Positions 1 through 7,706 of a stretch of DNA of 8,950 bases are shown piece after piece (position 1 is the first letter of the stretch; every line of letters begins with the position of its first letter). Below the pieces are notes generated by a model, which saw only the letters and a list, made by a program, of their open reading frames with translations, made no database searches and was not told the DNA's origin. The DNA is taken from the NCBI GenBank assembly GCA_020860885.1, contig JAJBTS010000114.1:1-8950 (forward strand). The letters are read 5' to 3'. A program made the position numbers and the translations under genes. This DNA is from Bacteroidales bacterium. GTDB taxonomy: Bacteria; Bacteroidota; Bacteroidia; Bacteroidales; Azobacteroidaceae.

Positions 1-80
1 ACCGTAGACTCGATGACTCGCAAGACGTCCCCCCGCGCCTTTTGTCCGCCCCACACACCCATTAAACCTGCGGATTCCAT
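1..80 (-). other. GC-rich left edge, possible 5' end of a divergent gene
   Basis: This stretch is markedly GC-rich (39 of the first 60 bases are G or C), while everything after about position 80 is AT-rich. On the minus strand an ATG at 80-78 opens a frame that stays open to the window edge for 26 codons, beginning MESAGLMGVWGGQKARG. If real, it would be a gene divergent from the sigma factor, with only 44 bases between the two start codons. I do not recognise the peptide and see no promoter for it. Plus-strand frames 1 and 3 are also open until stops at 109-111 and 63-65, so the end of an upstream plus-strand gene or a structured RNA cannot be excluded. Confidence 0.25.
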
Positions 81-100
81 AAACGGATCGAATTTTTTTT

Positions 101-108
101 TACTTTTG
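101..108 (+). promoter_or_regulatory. Bacteroidetes -7 promoter element of the sigma factor cluster
   Basis: TACTTTTG matches the Bacteroidetes housekeeping -7 consensus TAnnTTTG exactly and follows a run of eight T (93-100). No TTG or TTTG box is visible at the usual distance upstream (about 76-84), so the -33 half is missing or degenerate. Transcription would start near 113-117, leaving only about 10 bases before the proposed TTG start codon at 125. The site could drive the whole sigma/TonB/glycosyltransferase cluster. Confidence 0.55.
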
Positions 109-124
109 TGAAAAAGCATTCTAT

Positions 125-691
125 TTGTTTTGGCGAAAGAACATATCGAAATGGTCGGATGACGAACTCCTGACTCACTATAAAAAAACGGAGAACACAG
201 AATATTTTGGCGAATTATACAATCGGTATATCCCTTTACTATATGGAGTTTGTCTGAAATACTTAAAAGAAGAAGAGAAATCGAAAGATGCTGTTATGCA
301 ACTTTTTGAGGTTCTTCTTCTAAAAGTCAAAGAGTACGATATTGTTGTTTTCAGGACATGGGTCTATTCTGTTGTGAAGAATCATTGTTTGCAGATCCTT
401 CGTAAAGAAAATAAAGAATTAATTGTCGATTTTAATTCGGATATTATGGAATCGGACAGTATTTTGCATCTATTAAATGAAGATACGGAAGATGAAGATC
501 AACTGAAAAGATTAAGAGAATGTATGGAGAAACTTCCGGAACAGCAACGGATCAGTATCCGGCGTTTTTTCATGGAAGAAATGTCGTATCAGGATATTAC
601 GGATACAACAGGTTATAACCTGAAGCAGGTAAAGAGTTATATTCAGAATGGAAAACGAAACTTAAAGAATTGCATAGAGAAAAATCAATGA
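125..691 (+). CDS. ECF-like sigma-70 family RNA polymerase sigma factor
   Basis: A 188-residue cytoplasmic transcription factor with the two-domain layout of ECF sigma factors. Region 2, for core binding and -10 recognition, spans about residues 27-95 and contains YFGELYNRYIPLLYGVCLKY and the FRTWVYSVVKNHC segment. An acidic linker covers about 100-125. Region 4, for -35 recognition, spans about 133-186 with MEKLPEQQRISIRRFFMEEM and the helix-turn-helix SYQDITDTTGYNLKQVKSYI. The start is a TTG: no in-frame ATG occurs before residue 58, inside region 2, and an in-frame stop at 80-82 limits extension upstream. Length is normal for the family. The TGA overlaps the ATG of the next gene, which encodes a membrane protein and probable regulator. 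The regulon is unknown. The family is certain; the exact start is less so. Confidence 0.9.
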   Translation: MFWRKNISKWSDDELLTHYKKTENTEYFGELYNRYIPLLYGVCLKYLKEEEKSKDAVMQLFEVLLLKVKEYDIVVFRTWVYSVVKNHCLQILRKENKELIVDFNSDIMESDSILHLLNEDTEDEDQLKRLRECMEKLPEQQRISIRRFFMEEMSYQDITDTTGYNLKQVKSYIQNGKRNLKNCIEKNQ

Positions 692-1788
692 GTTTGTGGC
701 GTTACATACAAGGATTCCGGAAGGGAAAGGATGCTCATCGTTTAGAGAAGAAAGCGATGGAAGATCCTTTTCTGAACGATGCGTTGGAAGGCTTCCATAA
801 GGTGAAAGGAAACCATGCGGATTCTATTCAGGATTTACAGAGAAAAGCCAGAAGCCGCTCCCGAAAGAATCATCCGGTTCGTAACTGGAGGGTTGCCGCC
901 GGTTTATTGCTTATTCTCGGATTGGGTTCATTTTTCTTCTTCAATCAAAAACAGACACCGGAAAAATTGTTTACGGATGCTCGTCACGAAATTCTGGAAT
1001 TAAAGCCGGAGGTTATTCTTCAAGAGAAGGATAAAGATTTGGAAGAAGTACAAGTAGAAAAAGATATAAGATCTATTTCAAAAATTGATAAGGAACCTGC
1101 AAAAATAAAAGAGAAAAAAGAAGAATCTTCGTTAGCCATAAAAGAACAAGAACCCGTTTCGGAAGAAATTCTCGCGGATATGGAAGCCGATGAGGCAGTG
1201 TCCGCTCCGGTTCTTGATCCTTTAGTTGGAAACGAGGAGTTGACGATAGATTCTGAATTCAAAGAAAGAATAAATAATTCCAACGCACAGTCTTTAGAAA
1301 AACTGCGTTTGAGGGAAAGCAAGGATGTTCCTAGGGCCGCCGGAGAACTTCAATATGGTAAAATCGCACAAAAATCAGAGATAAGTTATCCTGAATTCTC
1401 TCTGGATACTTCATTTCCTCAGGAAAAGAAGGTACAATGGTCTGCAAAAAAAGAGACAAGTCGTTTAAGAAAAATAGATACGGCTCTTTTTAGCAAAAGT
1501 AAGGTTGCGCCGCTCGATATTGTAAGAGAAGCAAAAGAATACAAAAACTTTGATGAGTATGTGAAAAAAGAATTGAAATACCCGCAGGATAATGCCTGTA
1601 AAGATGTGGAGGGCAAGGTAGAACTAACTTTTTTTATAGATATTTACGGGCGGCCTTATGATATTCAGGTGAAAAAATCCCTTTGTCATTCAATAGATCA
1701 GGAAGCTATCCGTTTAATAAAAGAAGGGCCTGTCTGGCCGCTTAGTCAAAAACAAATAAAACAGGAAATTGAATTTAAGAAACAATAG
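688..1788 (+). CDS. Single-pass membrane protein with C-terminal TonB domain, probable sigma factor partner
   Basis: A 366-residue protein counted from the ATG at 688, which overlaps the sigma factor stop as ATGA; a TTG six codons earlier is less likely. Residues 1-65 are cytoplasmic and basic, with the segment GKDAHRLEKKAMEDPFLNDA, a type common at the N-terminus of Bacteroidetes TonB-like proteins encoded beside sigma factors. One membrane helix lies at about 67-86. A long charged, low-complexity periplasmic linker follows (about 90-285). Residues 288-366 form a TonB C-terminal domain, with YPQDNACKDVEGKVELTFFI, IDIYGRP and EAIRLIKEGPVW. Family knowledge suggests contact with outer-membrane partners. 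Context suggests the N-terminal part may restrain the sigma factor; that role is inference, and no anti-sigma zinc motif is visible. Two periplasmic cysteines (C304, C333) could form a disulfide. No carboxypeptidase-regulatory-like domain is seen. Confidence 0.8.
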   Translation: MSLWRYIQGFRKGKDAHRLEKKAMEDPFLNDALEGFHKVKGNHADSIQDLQRKARSRSRKNHPVRNWRVAAGLLLILGLGSFFFFNQKQTPEKLFTDARHEILELKPEVILQEKDKDLEEVQVEKDIRSISKIDKEPAKIKEKKEESSLAIKEQEPVSEEILADMEADEAVSAPVLDPLVGNEELTIDSEFKERINNSNAQSLEKLRLRESKDVPRAAGELQYGKIAQKSEISYPEFSLDTSFPQEKKVQWSAKKETSRLRKIDTALFSKSKVAPLDIVREAKEYKNFDEYVKKELKYPQDNACKDVEGKVELTFFIDIYGRPYDIQVKKSLCHSIDQEAIRLIKEGPVWPLSQKQIKQEIEFKKQ

Positions 1789-2884
1789 GCATAGGAGAAT
1801 AACAGTATCTGTTATAAATGATCTGGTTACGGATCAAAGAGTTCATAAGGTCTGTACTACGTTGTTACAAAACGGATACGATGTTAAACTGGTTGGAAGG
1901 AAATTCAGGAATAGCGCTGCATTAAGCAGGCCCTACCGAACCGACCGGATGCGGCTGATATTCAATAAATTTTTCTTGTTCTATGCCGAATACAATATTC
2001 GTTTGTTTTTTTATCTGCTTTTTGATAAAACAGACATCCTTTTGTCTAACGATACGGATACACTAATTGCGAATTATCTTGTATCCTGGATACGGCGCAA
2101 ACCTTTGGTTTTTGACGCCCATGAAATGTTTCCTGAGGTGCCGGAAGTAGTAAACCGGAAATTAGTGAAGGCCGTATGGACAAAAGCGGAAGACTGGCTT
2201 TTCCCGAAACTGAAAAACAGCTATACGGTATGTCAGTCCATTGCGGATGTTTACAATCGGAAATATGGAATCCATATGCAGGTGGTACGTAATATTCCTT
2301 TTGCTCAGCCTGTGATTAAAAAGGAAATTTCCGTACCTGTGGATACGCAAGGTAAAAAAGTGCTGATCTATCAGGGAGCGGTAAATGTAGGCCGTGGAAT
2401 AGAGTGGGTGATTGATGCTATGCCTCTTCTGGAGGATTTTGTTTTTTATGTAGTAGGAGGTGGGGATATTCTGGAGGAATTGAAAAAGAAAGTTGAAAAA
2501 CAGGGATTGACGGACCGGGTAATATTTACAGGAAGAATTCCTTTTGAAGAATTACCTGCATATACTGCCTGTGCGGATATAGGGATTAACCTTTTGGAAA
2601 ATAAAGGATTGAATTATTATTATTCTCTTCCTAACCGTATTTTCGATTATATAAGAGGTAATATTCCCGTTTTAGCTATCGATTTTCCTGAAATAAGAAG
2701 AGTGGTTGAGGAGTATGGTGTCGGGATCTTGATCGATAAATACGAACCGCAGGTAATTGCGGATGCGGTAAGGAAACTGGCGGTAAGGGAAAAAAATACA
2801 GAAGGTTTTCAAAAAGCAAACGAAGAATTAACCTGGGAAAAAGAGTCTCTTACCGTATTGAGAGTAATAAAAGAAGCACAATAA
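1769..2884 (+). CDS. GT-B glycosyltransferase, family 4 type
   Basis: A 371-residue glycosyltransferase, probably cytoplasmic and membrane-associated, that would transfer a sugar from an activated donor to a glycan or lipid acceptor. The N-terminal Rossmann-like half starts with ITVSVINDLVTDQRVHKVC and includes DAHEMFPEVPE (about 116-126). The C-terminal donor-binding half begins at VLIYQGAVNVGRGIEWVIDA (198-217), continues with VIFTGRIPFEELPAYTACAD (251-270), and ends with SLPNRIFDYI (286-295), where D293 sits roughly at the usual acidic position of family 4 enzymes. Donor and acceptor cannot be read from sequence. The start is uncertain: TTG at 1769 overlaps the preceding gene by 20 bases and is the only standard start codon before the conserved N-terminus; an ATA at 1799, right after AGGAGA, would remove the overlap but is non-standard. 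It lies 17 bases before a second glycosyltransferase gene. Confidence 0.85.
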   Translation: MNLRNNRHRRITVSVINDLVTDQRVHKVCTTLLQNGYDVKLVGRKFRNSAALSRPYRTDRMRLIFNKFFLFYAEYNIRLFFYLLFDKTDILLSNDTDTLIANYLVSWIRRKPLVFDAHEMFPEVPEVVNRKLVKAVWTKAEDWLFPKLKNSYTVCQSIADVYNRKYGIHMQVVRNIPFAQPVIKKEISVPVDTQGKKVLIYQGAVNVGRGIEWVIDAMPLLEDFVFYVVGGGDILEELKKKVEKQGLTDRVIFTGRIPFEELPAYTACADIGINLLENKGLNYYYSLPNRIFDYIRGNIPVLAIDFPEIRRVVEEYGVGILIDKYEPQVIADAVRKLAVREKNTEGFQKANEELTWEKESLTVLRVIKEAQ

Positions 2885-2901
2885 CTTAAAATAATAGGCT
2901 T

Positions 2902-4032
2902 ATGACATCACAATATTTGAATATTGTATCTTTTAATGTACCCTATCCGAATAGTTTCGGAAGTATTGTTGATGTATATTATCAGATAAAAGCATTGAGT
3001 GAAAGCGGAGTGAAAATCATCTTGCACTCTTTCGGAGAAGAAAGAGCTCATAACGAAGCTTTGAAGCAATTTTGTGAAGAAACGCATTATTACAAGAAAG
3101 AGAATGGTGTAAAGGTTATGTTCAACAGGCTTCCGTTTATAGTCTACAGTAGAAAGACGAATACTCTGTTGAACAATTTACTCAAAAACGATTATCCGAT
3201 CTTATTTGAGGGAATTCATACCTGTTATTATCTCGATCATCCGAAATTAAAGAAACGGTTAAAACTTGTAAGAGCTCATAATATTGAGTATATCTATCAT
3301 GGAAGTGTTTCCAAAAATACGGATTCTTTATTAAAGAAGGGGTATATGTACCTCGAATCGCTCCGCTTAAAAAAGTTCGAATTGAAGCTTCGTCATGCCG
3401 ACTATATATTGCCTGTATCTACAACGGAAGCCGGCTATTTCCAGCATCGGTATGAAGATGAAAAGATAATACTGGTTCCTCTTTTCCATAAAAATTCCCG
3501 GATGGAGATAACAAAGGAATACAAATCGTATGTGTTATTCCAGGCCGATTTCAATGAAGACTGGAATCGGAAAGTGGCTCATTTTTTAATAGACAAGGTA
3601 GCTAAGAAAGATGAGAAAATTCCCTGGGTGATTGCAGGAATGGGAATAGACGAATCCATTTATAAGGCTGCTTCGAAAGTTTCGAACGTGGAGCTAAAAA
3701 CCAACCTGAAACCCGATGAGCTGGATAAATTAATTCAGGAAGCATCTATTAATTTATTGATTACCACGCAATGGTCCAGTGTAAAGATGAAACTGGTCGA
3801 TACACTGTATCGCGCCCATTATTGCCTGGCCAATAAACGCATGGTCGACGGATCGGGGCTCGATTCCCTTTGTGTGCCTGTTACTTTAAAAGCTCCCTTA
3901 TTGTTGAAAAAGATTCAGGAGTATTTATACAACGATTTTCCCGAAACAGAAATAAAAGAGCGGCAAAATCTCTTGAACCGATTGTATAATAATGCAACGA
4001 ATGCCCGCAAAATCATAGACTTACTGAATTAA
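2902..4032 (+). CDS. Divergent GT-B glycosyltransferase-like protein
   Basis: A 376-residue protein that looks like a GT-B fold glycosyltransferase but with weaker signature motifs than its neighbour. Residues 6-30 (LNIVSFNVPYPNSFGSIVDV onward) resemble the acceptor-binding start of family 4 enzymes. LVRAHNIEYIYH (122-133) and ADYILPVSTTEAGYF (166-180) are typical of the hinge side of the N-terminal domain. The C-terminal half has PWVIAGMGI (241-249), then INLLITTQWSSVKMKLVDTL (283-302), in which KMKLVD occupies the donor-phosphate region. The canonical E-x7-E motif is not evident. There is no signal peptide or clear membrane helix. The ATG at 2902 is the only reasonable start. As the last gene of the cluster it probably works in the same glycan pathway as its neighbour; donor and acceptor are unknown. 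Confidence 0.75.
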   Translation: MTSQYLNIVSFNVPYPNSFGSIVDVYYQIKALSESGVKIILHSFGEERAHNEALKQFCEETHYYKKENGVKVMFNRLPFIVYSRKTNTLLNNLLKNDYPILFEGIHTCYYLDHPKLKKRLKLVRAHNIEYIYHGSVSKNTDSLLKKGYMYLESLRLKKFELKLRHADYILPVSTTEAGYFQHRYEDEKIILVPLFHKNSRMEITKEYKSYVLFQADFNEDWNRKVAHFLIDKVAKKDEKIPWVIAGMGIDESIYKAASKVSNVELKTNLKPDELDKLIQEASINLLITTQWSSVKMKLVDTLYRAHYCLANKRMVDGSGLDSLCVPVTLKAPLLLKKIQEYLYNDFPETEIKERQNLLNRLYNNATNARKIIDLLN

Positions 4033-4045
4033 AAAGGATAAATTG

Positions 4046-4102
4046 AGTGTTGAAAGTATTTTTTAACTCACTTTGAATTTTTAACGTTAAATTTTCAACA
4101 CT
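4046..4102. repeat. Overlapping inverted repeats between the glycosyltransferase cluster and pyrG
   Basis: AGTGTTGAAA at 4046-4055 is the exact reverse complement of TTTCAACACT at 4093-4102. Inside lies a second, imperfect inverted repeat at 4073-4098: the 12-bp palindrome TTTAACGTTAAA (4080-4091) flanked, after two T-T mismatches, by TTGAA and TTCAA. The two structures compete for the right-hand arm. The element starts 13 bases after the last glycosyltransferase stop and ends just before the pyrG promoter. It may be a factor-dependent terminator or 3' stabilising hairpin, or a DNA operator. No strong T tract follows directly, so a classical intrinsic terminator is doubtful. Confidence 0.55.
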
Positions 4103-4108
4103 TATAAC

Positions 4109-4139
4109 TTGCTTCCTTTTTGAAAAAGATATAACTTTG
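4109..4139 (+). promoter_or_regulatory. Predicted pyrG-yidC promoter
   Basis: TAACTTTG at 4132-4139 matches the Bacteroidetes -7 consensus TAnnTTTG exactly. A TTG at 4109-4111, 20 bases upstream, fits the -33 box and its accepted spacing. Transcription would start near 4145-4148, giving a leader of about 20 bases to the GTG of pyrG. The leader has no Shine-Dalgarno sequence but is A-rich, as is usual in this phylum. Confidence 0.7.
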
Positions 4140-4166
4140 TACGCTTATTAAGCAAAAAAACATAAC

Positions 4167-5768
4167 GTGGTAGAAACAAAGTATATTTTCGTAACAGGTG
4201 GCGTAGTATCTTCCCTGGGAAAAGGAATTGTGGCCGCCTCTTTAGGCAAATTACTACAAGCAAGAGGATACCGGGTCACCATCCAGAAATTTGACCCTTA
4301 TATTAATATTGATCCCGGAACTCTCAATCCTTATGAACATGGTGAATGTTATGTGACCGAAGATGGTCATGAAGCCGATCTGGACCTGGGTCATTATGAG
4401 TGTTTCCTGAATATCCCTACATCTAAAGCTAATAATATTACAACAGGCCGTATTTATCAGAATGTGATAAATAAAGAGAGAAAAGGCGAGTTTCTTGGAA
4501 AAACAGTGCAGGTGGTCCCTCATATTACCGATGAAATCAAACGCAATATTATGATATTGGGTAAAACCGGAAGGTTTGATTTTGTGATTACGGAAATTGG
4601 AGGTACGGTCGGTGATATAGAGTCACTTCCTTATATAGAAAGTGTTCGTCAGTTAAGATGGGAATTAGGCAAAAACTGCTTATGCGTTCATCTGACATAT
4701 GTTCCTTATATCGCTGCGGCGAAAGAAGTAAAAACCAAGCCGACTCAGCACTCGGTAAAAAGTCTTCAGGAACAGGGAGTACAACCTAATATCCTGGTTT
4801 TACGGACAGAGCAGGAGTTGTCGAAATCCATTTGCCGTAAAGTGGCATTATTTTGTAATGTGGATGAAGACGCAGTAATGCAATCCTATGATGTTCCCAG
4901 TATTTATGAAGTTCCTATTGTTTTGGCAGAACAGGGAATGGATAAGATCGTTCTGCAAAAGATGGGGATGCCTGTGGATGGGAATGTAGATATGCCGCAA
5001 TGGAAAAACTTCCTGGAAAACATGAAAACTGCAGACAAAGCAGTGACCATCGGAGTCGTAGGAAAGTATGTAGAATTACCCGATGCTTATAAATCCATCA
5101 ATGAGTCTTTATTGCAGGCAGCTACTTATCATAAACGCCGCCTGGATTTACGTTTTATTCATTCGGAAAAAATAACGGAAGGAAATGTAGTTGAGATGCT
5201 CTCGGATCTGGATGGAATATTGATTGCTCCGGGATTCGGCCAACGAGGAGTGGAAGGTAAACTGATCGCTTTGAAATATGCACGGGAAAATAACAAGCCT
5301 ACTTTAGGAGTTTGCCTGGGAATGCAATGTATGGTAGTCGAATTTGCAAGAAATGTCCTCGGACTGGAAGATGCCAATTCAACCGAAATGAACGAGTCGA
5401 CCCCCTATAAAGTCATAGACATTATGGAAGAACAAAAAAATCTTACTTTTATGGGAGGCTCTATGCGTTTAGGTGCTTACGATTGTAAGCTGGATAAAAA
5501 CTCCAGGGCATACGAAGCTTACAAATGCGATCTGGTCCGTGAACGTCATCGCCATCGTTATGAATTTAACAACGAATATAAAGATTTATTTGAAAAGAAA
5601 GGAATGAAATGTGTCGGAACTAACCCGGATACCGGCTTGGTGGAGGTTGTGGAAATACCTAAACTGAAGTGGTACGTAGGTACACAATTTCATCCTGAAT
5701 ACAACAGCACGGTTGTGAGACCGAACCCTTTATTTATGAGTTTTATTGAAGCAGCTATTAAAGACTAA
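4167..5768 (+). CDS. pyrG: CTP synthase (glutamine-hydrolysing)
   Basis: CTP synthase makes CTP from UTP, ATP and glutamine, the last step of de novo cytidine nucleotide synthesis in the cytoplasm. The 533-residue length is normal. The N-terminal amidoligase domain (about 1-267) has the P-loop region GGVVSSLGKGI (11-21), FDPYINIDPGT (42-52), and the probable magnesium ligands D73 in DLDLGHYE and E143 in EIGGTVGDIES. The C-terminal class I glutamine amidotransferase domain (about 293-533) shows the oxyanion loop PGFGQRG (355-361), nucleophile C383 in GVCLGMQ, and the pair H509/E511 in FHPEY. All key residues are present. Translation starts at a GTG that places the usual VETKYIFVTGG start correctly; no ATG is available there. 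The yidC start lies 3 bases after the stop, so the two genes are almost certainly co-transcribed. Confidence 0.98.
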   Translation: MVETKYIFVTGGVVSSLGKGIVAASLGKLLQARGYRVTIQKFDPYINIDPGTLNPYEHGECYVTEDGHEADLDLGHYECFLNIPTSKANNITTGRIYQNVINKERKGEFLGKTVQVVPHITDEIKRNIMILGKTGRFDFVITEIGGTVGDIESLPYIESVRQLRWELGKNCLCVHLTYVPYIAAAKEVKTKPTQHSVKSLQEQGVQPNILVLRTEQELSKSICRKVALFCNVDEDAVMQSYDVPSIYEVPIVLAEQGMDKIVLQKMGMPVDGNVDMPQWKNFLENMKTADKAVTIGVVGKYVELPDAYKSINESLLQAATYHKRRLDLRFIHSEKITEGNVVEMLSDLDGILIAPGFGQRGVEGKLIALKYARENNKPTLGVCLGMQCMVVEFARNVLGLEDANSTEMNESTPYKVIDIMEEQKNLTFMGGSMRLGAYDCKLDKNSRAYEAYKCDLVRERHRHRYEFNNEYKDLFEKKGMKCVGTNPDTGLVEVVEIPKLKWYVGTQFHPEYNSTVVRPNPLFMSFIEAAIKD

Positions 5769-5771
5769 AAA

Positions 5772-7682
5772 ATGGATAAAAACACAATAATCGGCTTTAT
5801 ATTAATATTTGCCGTCTTAATGGGATTCTCGTACTTGAGTCGCCCTACACCCGAACAACTAAAAGAACAACAAAAATACCAGGATTCTCTGGCCTGGGTT
5901 CAGCAACAAGAACTGGAGAAAGTGACAGCAGCCCTTGCCGCGGAACGTGAAGAAATAGATGTTTTGGAAAATGAACAGGTAACTGATTCTGCTAAACAAG
6001 CCCGGTTGTTTGATATTTACGGTAGCTTTGGAGCTGCTGCCGAAGGAGAAGAAAAATTGGTAACTCTGGAAAATAATTTAATGGAAATTAAATTGTCTAC
6101 CAAAGGAGGCTATATTCATTCTGTTCATTTGAAAGAGTTTACAAATTACCGGGAAGAACCTTTGTATTTATTTGAAGGAGAAGAAACCGATTTTAATATG
6201 ACTTTCATCACTGCTAATAACCGTGTTTTAAACAGTAGTGATTTTTATTTTGAAGTAATCCCTAACTCTGACTTACAAACTACCTTACGTTTGAATGCAG
6301 GCGAAAACAAATCTATGGATTTTGTTTATACTTTGCATCCGGATGATTATATGGTGGATTTTGAAATTGTGACCAATAATCTTCAGACAGATCTATCTCC
6401 CGCAATGCGTACGTTGGATATCCAATGGAGACAAAAGATACGCCAGCAGGAAAAGGGTCGTAACTTTGAAGAACGATATGCCCGGTTGACCTATAAATTT
6501 ACTTCCGATGATGTAGAACAACTCAGGGAATCTAAAGATGATGTAAAAAATATTACCAATAAACTGAAATGGATCGGTTACAAAGACCAGTTCTTTTCTT
6601 CCGTACTTATATCGCACGACAGTTTTGAGTCTTCCAAGCTGGAATCCAAATATTTTTCTGCCGGAGATTATATCAAAGAATATAATTCTTATACCAGTGT
6701 TCCTTTTAATATATACGATACCAAGTCTGTAGGTTTTAATTATTACTTTGGTCCTAACGACTATACATTGTTAAAGGATTACGATAAAACGAAATTCGAA
6801 GGACAAAACTTAGAATTGGAAAAATTAGTTCCGCTGGGGTGGAGCTTGTTCCGTGCAGTTAATAAATGGATCATTATTCCAATCTTTGATTGGTTGACAG
6901 GGTGGGGAATAAGTATCGGTATTGCTATCCTGCTACTTACTATAATCATAAAAACGGCATTGTTCCCGTTGACTTATAAATCCTTTATGTCTTCTGCCAA
7001 AATGAGGGTTTTGAAACCTCAGGTAGAAGCTATTAATGCTAAGCATCCAGGTCCGGATAATGCAATGGTTCGTCAGCAAAAGATGATGGAGCTATACAAT
7101 CAGGTCGGGGTCAATCCGATGGCAGGATGTTTACCTATGCTGATACAAATGCCTTTCTTGCTGGCATTGTTTATGTTCTTTCCTTCGGCGATAGAATTGA
7201 GGCATCAAAGCTTCTTGTGGGCCAATGACTTATCTACTTATGATTCCGTGATCCATTGGGATACCTACATTCCGTTTGTATCCCAGTATTTTGGCAATCA
7301 TATCAGTTTGTTCTGTTTGCTAATGTCTTTGGTAACAATCCTGAATACCAAATATACGATGGACCAGCAGAATGCAGGTCAGGAACAGATGCCGGGAATG
7401 AAATTGATGATGTATTTTATGCCTGTAATGATGTTCTTTATCCTTAATTCGTATCCTGCAGGTTTGAACTACTATTATTTGATTTCAACTCTTTTCACTA
7501 TTCTTCAGACTCTGGCTTTCCGTTTCTTCATCGATGAAAACAGATTGTTGGCTAAACTGGAAGCTAATAAAGGAAAAGTAAAAACCAAAAAGAAATCCGG
7601 TTTTATGGCTCGGTTGGAAGAAGCGCAAAGACAACAACAGGCGATGTTGAAAGAACAACAAAAGAAAAGTAAAAAGCGCTAA
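5772..7682 (+). CDS. yidC: Membrane protein insertase YidC
   Basis: YidC inserts and folds inner-membrane proteins, alone or with the Sec translocon. This 636-residue protein has the long Gram-negative form. TM1 is at about 5-22, followed by a large periplasmic beta domain (about 95-345) and the conserved insertase core with membrane helices at about 377-400, 453-472, 509-527, 545-561 and 565-585. Core signatures are FPLTYKSFMSSAKMRVLKPQ (398-417), GVNPMAGCLPMLIQMPFLLA (446-465) and NSYPAGLNYYY (559-569). K394 stands where E. coli has the groove arginine R366, which I believe is usual in Bacteroidetes. The C-terminus (about 599-636) is a highly basic, glutamine-rich tail that could contact ribosomes. 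The ATG lies 3 bases after the pyrG stop and has no promoter of its own. A terminator follows about 70 bases downstream. Confidence 0.98.
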   Translation: MDKNTIIGFILIFAVLMGFSYLSRPTPEQLKEQQKYQDSLAWVQQQELEKVTAALAAEREEIDVLENEQVTDSAKQARLFDIYGSFGAAAEGEEKLVTLENNLMEIKLSTKGGYIHSVHLKEFTNYREEPLYLFEGEETDFNMTFITANNRVLNSSDFYFEVIPNSDLQTTLRLNAGENKSMDFVYTLHPDDYMVDFEIVTNNLQTDLSPAMRTLDIQWRQKIRQQEKGRNFEERYARLTYKFTSDDVEQLRESKDDVKNITNKLKWIGYKDQFFSSVLISHDSFESSKLESKYFSAGDYIKEYNSYTSVPFNIYDTKSVGFNYYFGPNDYTLLKDYDKTKFEGQNLELEKLVPLGWSLFRAVNKWIIIPIFDWLTGWGISIGIAILLLTIIIKTALFPLTYKSFMSSAKMRVLKPQVEAINAKHPGPDNAMVRQQKMMELYNQVGVNPMAGCLPMLIQMPFLLALFMFFPSAIELRHQSFLWANDLSTYDSVIHWDTYIPFVSQYFGNHISLFCLLMSLVTILNTKYTMDQQNAGQEQMPGMKLMMYFMPVMMFFILNSYPAGLNYYYLISTLFTILQTLAFRFFIDENRLLAKLEANKGKVKTKKKSGFMARLEEAQRQQQAMLKEQQKKSKKR

Positions 7683-7706
7683 AGCTTAATTTATAAAGAG
7701 AGGGAT

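Noticed and set aside
670..687. TTG start six codons upstream of the TonB-domain gene ATG
   Set aside because: The ATG at 688 forms an ATGA overlap with the sigma factor stop and begins with MSLWRYIQGF, a more natural start.
1020..1322. 100-codon open frame on the minus strand inside the TonB-domain gene
   Set aside because: It lies wholly opposite the charged linker of a well-supported gene; its serine-rich composition reflects the antisense of glutamate/lysine-rich codons, and it has no promoter or recognisable domain.
4046..4102. Classical intrinsic terminator for the glycosyltransferase cluster
   Set aside because: The stems are AT-rich and not followed directly by a T tract; the region is better described as overlapping inverted repeats of uncertain role.
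4254..4523. 89-codon minus-strand frame within pyrG
   Set aside because: It is antisense to the highly conserved amidoligase domain of pyrG and shows no domain or start signal.
7256..7447. 63-codon plus-strand frame within yidC
   Set aside because: It is an out-of-frame shadow of the conserved YidC membrane core, with no independent support.
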